In this document: positions 31,248-38,706 of the stretch, piece by piece
Position numbering within the stretch: position 1 is the first letter of the stretch
Layout of the letters: every line of letters starts with the position of its first letter
Assembly (NCBI GenBank): GCA_900318275.1
Contig: ONJY01000013.1
Coordinates: 1-64,000, forward strand
Direction of reading: 5' to 3'
Length of the DNA: 64,000 bases
Source of the DNA: an uncultured Bacteroidales bacterium
GTDB taxonomy: Bacteria > Bacteroidota > Bacteroidia > Bacteroidales > P3
The notes under the pieces: generated by a model
What the model was told of the DNA's origin: nothing
Database searches by the model: none
The model's input: the letters and a program-made list of their open reading frames with translations, nothing else
Position numbers and translations under genes: made by a program

Positions 31248-32204
31248 ATGCAAAAGGGTTACACCATATTATCGGGGAAAAATACCATGTTAAAGTGTGG
31301 CATTTTACGGGTGTATTTTGATACCTTTTCTTCAAAAAGTGGACATGGAACGACTTTTACAAACGACTATGTACAAAGTTGTTCCGTCGATTTTTGTGGC
31401 TGTTCTTTCACCGGGAAAGAGCACGATGAGGAGACGGGGTATGGATACTTCGGCGCGAGGTACATGGACCACGAGCTGATGACAATGTGGCTCAGCGTTG
31501 ACCCGATGGCTGATAAGTATCCCGGCATAAGTCCCTACAACTATTGTGTGTGGAATCCAATTAAATTGGTTGACCCTGATGGGAATGAAGCATGGAAACC
31601 TGATGAAAATAGAAACCTTGTAGCAGAAAAGGGAGACAACGCTTGGACTTTGGCTACATACTTAAATACAACACCTGAAATTGCCACCAATATGCTTGAA
31701 GAACAAGGTTACTCTGTCAACGCGAAAGGGGTGCTAAATTTAAGAGAAGGTGATGTTTTTGAGATTGATCATGGGACAATAGAAGCACATTCAGATAATG
31801 ACTTGGGGAAAACAGGAAATTTTATTCGGCAAAAAGCGGGTTCCGGAATAGCAAAAGATTTGTTTACAAACTTCTGGAATGGAGAAGGTGACATAACACT
31901 GACAGGAAGCCAATTTGCAGGGATTCTAATGTATATAAAAGAAAGCAACCAGTCTCCGACAGAATCTGATAGCAAAAGCAAATTAATTAATTTCTATGAT
32001 AGTCAGGAGTACTCTCTCGCTTTTGGAAGTGCAACTGTTACTCTAGATGGAAAGCAAAGAATAACAGGTTTCAAAGATACTTATGATTTCGATCCAAAGA
32101 AACTTGGTCAGAGAGCGTTGAAAAATGAAATACAAACTCGTGCCGTTGCAGCGGCATCTAATATTATAGGAAATGGGAAAAAATTTAAAGTTAGTTATCC
32201 GTAA
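31248..32204 (+). CDS. Orphan Rhs-core/toxin cassette 1 (possible colicin-M-like tip)
   Basis: I start at ATG 31248; earlier in-frame starts overlap the promoter. About 50 residues of unrelated sequence precede the Rhs core (FTGKEHDEETGYGYFGARYM to NPIKLVDPDG, about residues 54-110). A variable tip of about 210 residues follows. The tip begins with a LysM-like stretch (LVAEKGDNAWTLATYLNTTP) and ends with SLAFGSATVTLDGKQRITGF then KDTYDFDPKKLGQRALKNEI. The DxYD pattern and the preceding AxGxATV strand resemble the colicin-M lipid-II hydrolase end, though the downstream His is not at the expected place. AT-rich compared with the flanks. No signal peptide, so it probably depends on recombination with a full Rhs. 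Confidence 0.75.
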   Translation: MQKGYTILSGKNTMLKCGILRVYFDTFSSKSGHGTTFTNDYVQSCSVDFCGCSFTGKEHDEETGYGYFGARYMDHELMTMWLSVDPMADKYPGISPYNYCVWNPIKLVDPDGNEAWKPDENRNLVAEKGDNAWTLATYLNTTPEIATNMLEEQGYSVNAKGVLNLREGDVFEIDHGTIEAHSDNDLGKTGNFIRQKAGSGIAKDLFTNFWNGEGDITLTGSQFAGILMYIKESNQSPTESDSKSKLINFYDSQEYSLAFGSATVTLDGKQRITGFKDTYDFDPKKLGQRALKNEIQTRAVAAASNIIGNGKKFKVSYP

Positions 32205-32577
32205 TTTATTTTTTATTCCTTGTTTTCTGTTTTTTTGTGCATGCTACAATCCTATCGATGATATTTCCAATATCTTAGAGATGAATATAAAAGGAAGTAT
32301 GCGTATGGAAACAATGAAACGAGAAGAATCGTGCGGATTAAATTCGGATTTCACATGCGTTTATGTTTATTCAATAAAAGATAGCAACATTATTATCCGT
32401 GCCAAAGAATTGTTTCAACCATATAAATTCACCAACTCTGATACGAATGATATAATTTATCTTTATTTGAACAATACTAGTGGTTATTACCGAACACTAT
32501 TTTCGGACGAAGATGTAAAAAGACTATATATTGATACCGTAAACAGTAATGTGATATATTGCGTTACTCATCTGTGA
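32173..32577 (+). CDS. Candidate immunity lipoprotein for cassette 1
   Basis: The 134-residue product overlaps the toxin by 32 bases. It has a signal ending in a lipobox (LVIRNLFFIPCFLFFCACYN). The mature part is a small mixed domain ending RLYIDTVNSNVIYCVTHL. No family is recognised. Position immediately 3' of a polymorphic toxin tip and similar low GC argue for an immunity role. Export suggests that it neutralises a toxin acting in the periplasm, which would fit a lipid-II-targeting enzyme. Confidence 0.65.
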   Translation: MGKNLKLVIRNLFFIPCFLFFCACYNPIDDISNILEMNIKGSMRMETMKREESCGLNSDFTCVYVYSIKDSNIIIRAKELFQPYKFTNSDTNDIIYLYLNNTSGYYRTLFSDEDVKRLYIDTVNSNVIYCVTHL

Positions 32578-32636
32578 AGGGACGAGAGATTGGTACTTGT
32601 CACAATACAGAAATCCCAAGAGAAAACAGTAACTAA

Positions 32637-33491
32637 ATGAACTGTCCAACAATCAAAAAGAAGGGGGTAAGCCGCATGCAAACCATACGGTTTTACCCCT
32701 TTGTTTCCACCGGGAAAGAGAAAGATGAGGAAACGGGGTATGGGTACTTTGGTGCAAGGTATATGGATCACGAACTGATGACCATGTGGCTTAGCGTCGA
32801 CCCGATGGCGGACAAGTACCCCAGCATTTCGCCTTATGCTTACTGTGCGTGGAATCCTGTGAAGCTGGTGGATCCGGATGGAAGAGATTGGGTTGTGGTT
32901 TTTGACCATAAAAATAAAACCGTAACAATCGAGGCTAAATACGTGGTGAAAAAAGGCGATGAGGATGCAAAGAAATCTGCCGAAAATGCAGTTTCGGTTT
33001 GGAATAGTTTATCAGGAGAATATGGTCTGAAAGTTGGGAAAGATAATTATATTGTAAATTTTGATTTATCAGTAATTGACGACTCTGAAGTTGACGCCAG
33101 TAATTCAGACAGAAATTTAAATACATATAGACTAAAATCATCTTTTAGTAATCCTAATGTTCGTGGAGAAACGAACAGAAATAGTATATATGTTCTTGCG
33201 TCAGATAAAGATGATTTTGTAGTATCATCTCATGAGGTTGGCCATTCTTTAGGTTTAATACATCCTATCGGTGGACAAAAAGGACTTATGGAAGAGGATG
33301 GGGGCATGAAGAGTGGTCATCATGAGATAACCACAGATAACGTTAGGAATATTATTGATTTAGCACTCCACCCTAACAATAGAGATCCCAATTGGCATAG
33401 CGGCGTTGGGGGATATAGAGAAAAAGGGACATCCTCGGTTGATATTTTGAAGCCGCTTAATATAAATTTATATAAAAGAAATAAAAAATGA
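32637..33491 (+). CDS. Orphan Rhs-core/toxin cassette 2 (zincin metallopeptidase tip)
   Basis: After a short leader encoded by a terminator hairpin (KKGVSRMQTIRFYPF), the frame enters the Rhs core (STGKEKDEETGYGYFGARYM to NPVKLVDPDGRD, about residues 24-81). The tip of about 200 residues contains VVSSHEVGHSLGLIHPIGG: HExxHxxGxxH, the metzincin-type zinc site, with a Met 13 residues later in KGLMEEDGG as a possible Met-turn. A peptidase toxin is therefore likely. No signal peptide or own promoter is seen. It overlaps the next gene by ATGA. Confidence 0.8.
   Translation: MNCPTIKKKGVSRMQTIRFYPFVSTGKEKDEETGYGYFGARYMDHELMTMWLSVDPMADKYPSISPYAYCAWNPVKLVDPDGRDWVVVFDHKNKTVTIEAKYVVKKGDEDAKKSAENAVSVWNSLSGEYGLKVGKDNYIVNFDLSVIDDSEVDASNSDRNLNTYRLKSSFSNPNVRGETNRNSIYVLASDKDDFVVSSHEVGHSLGLIHPIGGQKGLMEEDGGMKSGHHEITTDNVRNIIDLALHPNNRDPNWHSGVGGYREKGTSSVDILKPLNINLYKRNKK
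32662..32701 (+). terminator. Hairpin terminator after immunity gene 1, read through by cassette 2
   Basis: AGGGGGTAAGCCGCATG pairs with CATACGGTTTTACCCCT, followed by TTTG. It is a diverged copy of the hairpin at 34107-34145. The Rhs frame of cassette 2 passes straight through it. Confidence 0.6.
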
Positions 33492-33982
33492 AGGAGCTAT
33501 TAAAAAAAAGATATTTGTTTTTTGTGTATTGTATGCCATGGATTCTCTTGTCGTGTGGAGGTATTCGTGAGACGCATCTTCCTATCGTTAATTACGATAA
33601 GATGCTTTTTTCAAACGGCGAGTATACGACAAAGCTAAGCGTTAGCAGAGTTGTGGACACAACAACCGATATCTCATTAGAGTCCGGATATTTTCAGTTG
33701 TGCGGAAATGTTTATGTTCGCGATGGTATGGAAGAGTTTTCTGGGGAACCATTTAACCGACTGGATTATCTTGGAAGTTATGGGTGGCCTCATATAGTTA
33801 TTCCTTCACTGAACCTCGATATTGAAATAAAGGACGGTTTTTTTTGCGAGACCCTCCCTGTTGGTACATATGATATTATTGTTTATTCTAATCAATTTTA
33901 CCCAATCCATCATATATATAAATTTGAGAATAGGCGCAAATATTCATTTGAATATTATTTGGGATGCACATCAATTCATTAA
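33488..33982 (+). CDS. Candidate immunity lipoprotein for cassette 2
   Basis: The 164-residue product has a lipoprotein signal (YLFFVYCMPWILLSCGGIRE, lipobox LLSC) and a beta-rich mature domain (FQLCGNVYVRDGMEEFSG, GTYDIIVYSNQFYPIHHIYK) resembling a carboxypeptidase-regulatory-like fold. The ATG overlaps the toxin stop, so the pair is translationally coupled. No known immunity family is recognised. Export is consistent with blocking a metallopeptidase outside the cytoplasm. Confidence 0.65.
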   Translation: MKELLKKRYLFFVYCMPWILLSCGGIRETHLPIVNYDKMLFSNGEYTTKLSVSRVVDTTTDISLESGYFQLCGNVYVRDGMEEFSGEPFNRLDYLGSYGWPHIVIPSLNLDIEIKDGFFCETLPVGTYDIIVYSNQFYPIHHIYKFENRRKYSFEYYLGCTSIH

Positions 33983-34106
33983 CCCCGCATTATTGTTTTT
34001 AAAGAATCATTGGCTTGCAAAAACAGCCATAGTTGCCAATGGGAATTGAAGCAGCCAAGAGAGACAAAAAACGACACTTAATTGATACATCCCGCACACA
34101 AAAACA

Positions 34107-34145
34107 AAGGGGTAGACCGCACTCAAACCGTGCGGTTTACCCCTT
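34107..34145. terminator. Terminator hairpin between the tail-to-tail toxin modules
   Basis: A 16-bp stem, AAGGGGTAGACCGCAC / GTGCGGTTTACCCCTT, with a short loop, follows immunity gene 2. The region 33983-34258 has no gene. Confidence 0.75.
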
Positions 34146-34258
34146 CGGTTTTATGTACTGGTTGGCTCAGTGGTATTTATTGTTTTTCCCCTTTCGGTAT
34201 CCCATGGCAAGAAAGTGATCCTTTGCCGTGAGTGTCTGTATAATATTAGGAAATGATA

Positions 34259-34693
34259 TCAGTGAGGTTGATTCCCTTTTCTACTTTTCTTTTTCCGTAA
34301 AGATACTATTTTGGGTCCTACATAAGCTGATTCAAATCCTTCAAATTGTATAGTATCACCGTTGTACACGTATTTTATTTCACCAATAGGAAGCATCGAA
34401 ATAGTATCAGATGTAATAAAGGTATTCCACAATGGTTTGATTACATTCCATTTGCGCGACAATCTAACCATTAAACAAGAATTGTTACTATAACAAAACT
34501 CATATTGTTTTCCTGATAAGTGATTTCCCTTGATAGTATCTTGATTTCTAACGTAATATGCGACATTTTCAATGTCATTATGAATTAGATAAAAACGACC
34601 ATTGTTGAACATATCTATATTACCACACATTTCTTGACTAAGTAAGGATGAAGAAATAGCAACAAATGAAAGCAGACAGATAAAATGTTTCAT
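34259..34693 (-). CDS. Candidate immunity protein for the main Rhs toxin
   Basis: The 144-residue protein has a signal peptide (MKHFICLLSFVAISSSLLSQ) and a beta-rich mature domain (NGRFYLIHNDIENVAYYVRN, KYVYNGDTIQFEGFESAYVG) with a basic C-terminus. It starts five bases after the rhs stop on the same strand and shares its low GC. No family recognised. Like the other two candidates it is exported, so all three toxins are expected to act in the periplasm or at the outer membrane. Confidence 0.6.
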   Translation of the reverse strand: MKHFICLLSFVAISSSLLSQEMCGNIDMFNNGRFYLIHNDIENVAYYVRNQDTIKGNHLSGKQYEFCYSNNSCLMVRLSRKWNVIKPLWNTFITSDTISMLPIGEIKYVYNGDTIQFEGFESAYVGPKIVSLRKKKSRKGNQPH

Positions 34694-34698
34694 AACAG

Positions 34699-37374
34699 TT
34701 AGTATTTATTTGATCTCGGTCTATGTGGTAGCATATACTGTGTCGGTGTTTTTATTTTAGTCGTATTGGAGTTGTTGAGTGGGGTTCGTGAACAATTTTT
34801 ATAAGCGTCCGAATTACTTATATGATCCATTTTTTTCTGGTCTGAATCACCATATGCAATCCATGAATTTCTAACATTTATATCAGGATCCGAACTCCAT
34901 ATCAATCCGGAATAGCCAATGTCACGTGCCCTTACTTCGTCCATCAAATCAAAATTTACCCCAGAATACTCCCAACCTTCTTCCGGATTGTTAGTTCTAT
35001 CAAATCCAACCTCGCCGTACTCAAATTGTACAGCATGTTCAGTTTCATGTCTCAAATTCACCATACTGTTTGTGCCTTGTTCTTCATTACTCCAGATATT
35101 ATAATTGATGAATAATCTATCTCCATCAGTTGTAAATTCCCCACCTTTTCCTCCTACATCTTCATACCCTCTAAATACGTATGTTTCATCTGATTTTTTT
35201 AAATCATAAAATCTCACTCGAAATTCTGGATTTACAATACGCTGAAAAGATACTCTTAACCAATCTCCAAACGATGAATACTCGACCTCCCGACCATCCG
35301 GGTCAATCAGCTTCACAGGATTCCATGCGCAGTAAGCGTATGGGGAGATGCTGGGATACTTGTCGCTCATCGGGTCAACGCTCAGCCACATGGTCATCAG
35401 CTCGTGGTCCATGTATCTGGCGCCGAAGTAACCGTATCCCGTTTCCTCATCCCGTTCTTTGCCGGTGAAACGGAATCGTTCGCTGTAGGTTGCGCCCGCA
35501 TGGCGTTGATCGACATACGGCTCGCCGTAGGGCAGGTACTGCAGGTGCTGAATCGGAATGCCGATGCTGTCGGTAATCCAGCTGGCACTGCCGAGGTGGT
35601 CGGAATGGTAGAAGTACACTTCATCCTCCTTTCCGTTATGATAATCGGTCAACATTGAGTTGACCATTTCATTGAACCGGCCGTAGTCAAACTCAACGTC
35701 TGCCTTCATCTGGTAGGGGATGCCGTCAATCCAATGGCCAAACTCCTCTTTTGCAAATTCATTGTTTATTATGCAGTCGAGGTTGTTCTCGTTAAGCACA
35801 CGGCTGTTCACCTGTTCGAGGCTTTGTCCAAACAACATATCGGCCTTTGTCTGTAGCCCATCATCGTTGTCGATAACATGATACTGAGCATTCAGGCCAC
35901 CACCGCCGAGACGTGCGGCCACACGCTCGGTGCCAGCATAGTAATGTTTGGTGTATCCCTTGTTGGTCAACACCATATAGGCCGAGGGATAGAGGGTCGG
36001 CTCGTTCAACGCAGAGCTGGCGTTCATGTACTCGGCATTGACATCCATCGAACAGTTGTCGCCCACCAGCTTCAGACGGCGTTGACTTCGTCTACGTTGC
36101 TCCATCTCGGCATAGCTCAAGCAAGCTTGGCTCTGCTCTCGACTTGCGCAACTCCCGCCGCTATGGTCGTAGGCATAGTAGCTGTAGTATCTGTCGTCCA
36201 CAGCGGCGTGCATACGGTTCGCTCCACAAGGTCGCGGGCCACAGCAGTCCTCGGTCCAGAAGAGGAAACGTCCGGCATCGAACATTTCATCCTGCCGCAC
36301 CATGCTCACCTGTCCGAGGTTTCCTGCTTCATCCCAGCGCATATCATAAAGCATTCCATCATTGTAGTCGAACATACGCTTCACAGCGTGGGGCTGATAG
36401 TCATCGCAATAGCCGTACGCCATATCAACTGTAGCCGACAGCGTAACTGAATTATTATCGCGGAATTTCCCTATCAGTCTGCCTGATGGCGAATACGTGA
36501 GATAGGTGTTGTAGTTTCCTATGGCACCTCCACCATACGACTCTTTAAGTCGGTGCAGGACGTCGTAATTGTATGTGTTCTCGTATGCACCTCCAAGTGT
36601 ATTTACCACACCGGCATTGTTGACAATTCTTGTCACATTGCTGGCATTGTCAAAAGTATAGTCGATGTCTTGCATTAAGTTGCCGAGGCTGTCAAAACTT
36701 CGGAGGTGGGCAAGGCGGTGCAGGGCGTCGTAGCTGTATTGGGCCTGTGTGCCGTTGCCGTAGTTCACCTGTTTTTTCTGCCCAAAGGGGTTGTAGCGGA
36801 TTTCGCGGATGTAGGTTCTGTGGTTGCTGTCCTTGACGCCGTGCATGGAGCGGAGGTCACCACCCCACTGATAGGTGTAGGTTATCTCCTCATTGTCGGG
36901 GTAGGTCATCGTGAGCATACGTCCCCAGCTGTCATACTGATAAAGCATCCTGAACTGGTACACTTCGCTGTGTTGTGGCAGGGCAATGGTGCGCGTCTCG
37001 TCAGTGACATTTCCTAGGGCGTCGTAGTGGCACTCATAGCTGCCGCTGCCGTCTGTCACAAAGACAAGGCGGCTCTTGTCGTTGCCGCTGGTACCATATT
37101 CGTATGTCACATCGTTGCCTGTCATATAACTATAACGTTTATATATTGGTCTGTAGTATTCATAATCATAAAAAATTTCCCCCAATGGGTTTGTTTCTTT
37201 TGTGATGTTGCCAGCTGGGTCATATTCATACTGCGTGGTACCGGCATCGGGGTGGTCTACCAAACTAAGGAGAAGAAAGGACTTGTCGTGACGGAATCGC
37301 AAGACCCAGTGTTTTTGGGCGCGAGGGAATTGCGGGACACAGTGGAAGCAAGGGGGCGTGGAAGCCCCTTGCAT
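34699..37374 (-). CDS. Rhs/YD-repeat toxin, 5'-truncated, metallopeptidase-like tip
   Basis: The 891-residue frame begins with about 38 residues of unrelated sequence and then enters YD repeats abruptly (TTQYEYDPAGNITKETNPLG). The original N-terminus, with export signal, is missing. YD repeats run to about residue 640 (YFYHSDHLGSASWITDS), then the core FTGKERDEETGYGYFGARYM to NPVKLIDPDGRE. The tip of about 195 residues has NLRHETEHAVQFEYGEVGFD, an HExxH zinc motif, and DEVRARDIGYSG with a possible third ligand. An in-frame insertion lies at 36095-36152. It lies 45 bases after the DUF58 gene on the same strand, so read-through is its only obvious expression route. Confidence 0.85.
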   Translation of the reverse strand: MQGASTPPCFHCVPQFPRAQKHWVLRFRHDKSFLLLSLVDHPDAGTTQYEYDPAGNITKETNPLGEIFYDYEYYRPIYKRYSYMTGNDVTYEYGTSGNDKSRLVFVTDGSGSYECHYDALGNVTDETRTIALPQHSEVYQFRMLYQYDSWGRMLTMTYPDNEEITYTYQWGGDLRSMHGVKDSNHRTYIREIRYNPFGQKKQVNYGNGTQAQYSYDALHRLAHLRSFDSLGNLMQDIDYTFDNASNVTRIVNNAGVVNTLGGAYENTYNYDVLHRLKESYGGGAIGNYNTYLTYSPSGRLIGKFRDNNSVTLSATVDMAYGYCDDYQPHAVKRMFDYNDGMLYDMRWDEAGNLGQVSMVRQDEMFDAGRFLFWTEDCCGPRPCGANRMHAAVDDRYYSYYAYDHSGGSCASREQSQACLSYAEMEQRRRSQRRLKLVGDNCSMDVNAEYMNASSALNEPTLYPSAYMVLTNKGYTKHYYAGTERVAARLGGGGLNAQYHVIDNDDGLQTKADMLFGQSLEQVNSRVLNENNLDCIINNEFAKEEFGHWIDGIPYQMKADVEFDYGRFNEMVNSMLTDYHNGKEDEVYFYHSDHLGSASWITDSIGIPIQHLQYLPYGEPYVDQRHAGATYSERFRFTGKERDEETGYGYFGARYMDHELMTMWLSVDPMSDKYPSISPYAYCAWNPVKLIDPDGREVEYSSFGDWLRVSFQRIVNPEFRVRFYDLKKSDETYVFRGYEDVGGKGGEFTTDGDRLFINYNIWSNEEQGTNSMVNLRHETEHAVQFEYGEVGFDRTNNPEEGWEYSGVNFDLMDEVRARDIGYSGLIWSSDPDINVRNSWIAYGDSDQKKMDHISNSDAYKNCSRTPLNNSNTTKIKTPTQYMLPHRPRSNKY
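36095..36152 (-). repeat. GTTGC/GCAAC hairpin element inserted in frame within rhs (copy R4)
   Basis: The segment keeps the outer GTTGC...GCAAC arms and the blocks CTCGGCATAG and CTCTGCTCTCG of the intergenic copies at 2896 and 40266. Its central palindrome differs: CAAGC/GCTTG here, GAAAGC/GCTTTC there. It encodes CASREQSQACLSYAEMEQRR inside the YD-repeat region without breaking the frame. Confidence 0.8.
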
Positions 37375-37419
37375 TACGGCTCACCGAGGTGACGGAAGAT
37401 GATCTGCACCTGGAGGGGG

Positions 37420-38370
37420 CTATTGTTTGCTGCGTTTGAGGAGGAAGGGAAGGATTACCTGGTGGAATCCTTGTGCGACGTCGACGGGGATGTAGTCGAT
37501 GCGGTACTGAATTGTGCGCTGCTGGAGATCGGCCTGCTGTCGGAGCATAGTGTCGCTGTATTGCTGTGCTATCTCGGAGGGGTTGAGGCGTAGGGTGCGT
37601 CCGCTTTCGAGGTCAACGAAGCGTGTGGGGCGAGCGTCGTAGTCGAGCTGCAGCTCGCGGGCACGGTGGAAGGTATGGAAGAGTATGACTTCATGCTTGT
37701 TGTGACGCAGATGGCGCAGGGCGTCGAGGAGTGCTTCCTGTTGACTGTCATCAACGAAGGCGTCGGTGAAGATGACTATAAGGGAGCGCCGGTGAAGTTG
37801 TTCGGCGAGGAGGTGGAGGGAGTCCACTAAGTTAGTAGTTGGGAGTTTTGAGTTAGGAGTTGTTGGTTGAGCCGACGGAACACCATGTATGGGTTGGAGG
37901 AGGTGGTCGAGTTCAGTAAGAAGGTGGTGCTGGTGGGCGGTGTTGGATCGGCATGGGGTGTTGAGGTCAATGCCGTTGGCGAGGAGTGTGAGGCCGAAGG
38001 CGTCGCGCTGGCGATGCAGCAATTCCATGAGTACGGCTGCAGCGTAGACGCTGAATGTGAGCTTGTTTGGATTATCTATATCACCTTGTCCTTCAATGGG
38101 GAAGAGCATGGAGTTGCTGTGGTCGATGACGAGCTGGCAGCGTAGGTTGGTCTCCTCCTGGAACTGCTTGACGTAGAGACGGTCGGTGCGGCCGTAGAGA
38201 CGCCAGTCGATGTTGCGGGTGCTCTCGCCGGCGTTGTACTGGCGGTAGTCGGAGAACTCGACGGAAAAGCCGTGCATCGGGCTACGATGACGACCAGTTA
38301 TGAAGCCCTCGACAACTTGTCGTGCGAAGAAGTCGAGGGACTTATAACGAGAGATTTCAGAGGAGAGCAT
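37420..38370 (-). CDS. DUF58 family protein
   Basis: The 316-residue protein has the DUF58 signature: FITGRHRSPMHGFSVEFSDY then RQYNAGESTRNIDWRLYGRT, followed by a von Willebrand A-like fold (CQLVIDHSNSMLF, RSLIVIFTDAFVDDSQQEAL). DUF58 proteins usually accompany MoxR ATPases and VWA proteins; no moxR is next to it here. Residues about 166-180 (AQPTTPNSKLPTTNL) come from tandem heptamers at 37831-37869. It overlaps thioredoxin by 14 bases. The normal downstream partners have been replaced by the truncated rhs. Confidence 0.9.
   Translation of the reverse strand: MLSSEISRYKSLDFFARQVVEGFITGRHRSPMHGFSVEFSDYRQYNAGESTRNIDWRLYGRTDRLYVKQFQEETNLRCQLVIDHSNSMLFPIEGQGDIDNPNKLTFSVYAAAVLMELLHRQRDAFGLTLLANGIDLNTPCRSNTAHQHHLLTELDHLLQPIHGVPSAQPTTPNSKLPTTNLVDSLHLLAEQLHRRSLIVIFTDAFVDDSQQEALLDALRHLRHNKHEVILFHTFHRARELQLDYDARPTRFVDLESGRTLRLNPSEIAQQYSDTMLRQQADLQQRTIQYRIDYIPVDVAQGFHQVILPFLLKRSKQ
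37831..37869 (-). repeat. In-frame heptamers inside the DUF58 gene
   Basis: Forward-strand GTTAGTA, GTTGGGA, GTTTTGA, GTTAGGA, GTTGTTG: five degenerate heptamers, in frame, encoding the Pro/Thr/Asn-rich loop of the DUF58 protein. Confidence 0.8.
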
Positions 38371-38665
38371 TCAGCTTCTCGGTGAGGGACTCTTTGGCGA
38401 CGAGGCCTACGCTCTTGTCGACGGGCTGGCCGCCTTTGAAGAAGAGGACTGTGGGGACGTTGCGGATGCGGAACTGTGCGGCGAGGTCGCTGCACTCGTC
38501 GACGTCGGCGGTGCCGATGACGGCGCGTCCTTCATACTCTTTCTCTATCTCCTCGATGCGTGGTGCGAGGGCTTTGCAGGGGCCGCACCAGGTGGCGCCG
38601 AAGTCGATCATTACGGGCAGCGGCTGCTGCATGATGCTGTTGAAATTTTCTTCTGTTACTTTCAT
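38357..38665 (-). CDS. trxA: Thioredoxin
   Basis: A 102-residue cytoplasmic thioredoxin with the CxxC active site in MIDFGATWCGPCKALAP (residues 19-35) and the cis-Pro loop RIRNVPTVLFFKGGQPVDKS. No signal peptide. It reduces disulfides with thioredoxin reductase. It follows der by 41 bases of AT-rich sequence with GTTAAT repeats and overlaps the DUF58 start, so the order der-trxA-DUF58 is likely one transcript. Confidence 0.95.
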   Translation of the reverse strand: MKVTEENFNSIMQQPLPVMIDFGATWCGPCKALAPRIEEIEKEYEGRAVIGTADVDECSDLAAQFRIRNVPTVLFFKGGQPVDKSVGLVAKESLTEKLNALL

Positions 38666-38706
38666 GTTATCAAATGTGTTAATGTGTTAATTCGTTATTT
38701 TGTTAA

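Noticed and set aside
34033-34218. A 61-codon ORF between toxin modules
   Set aside because: It is the translation of the terminator hairpin region.
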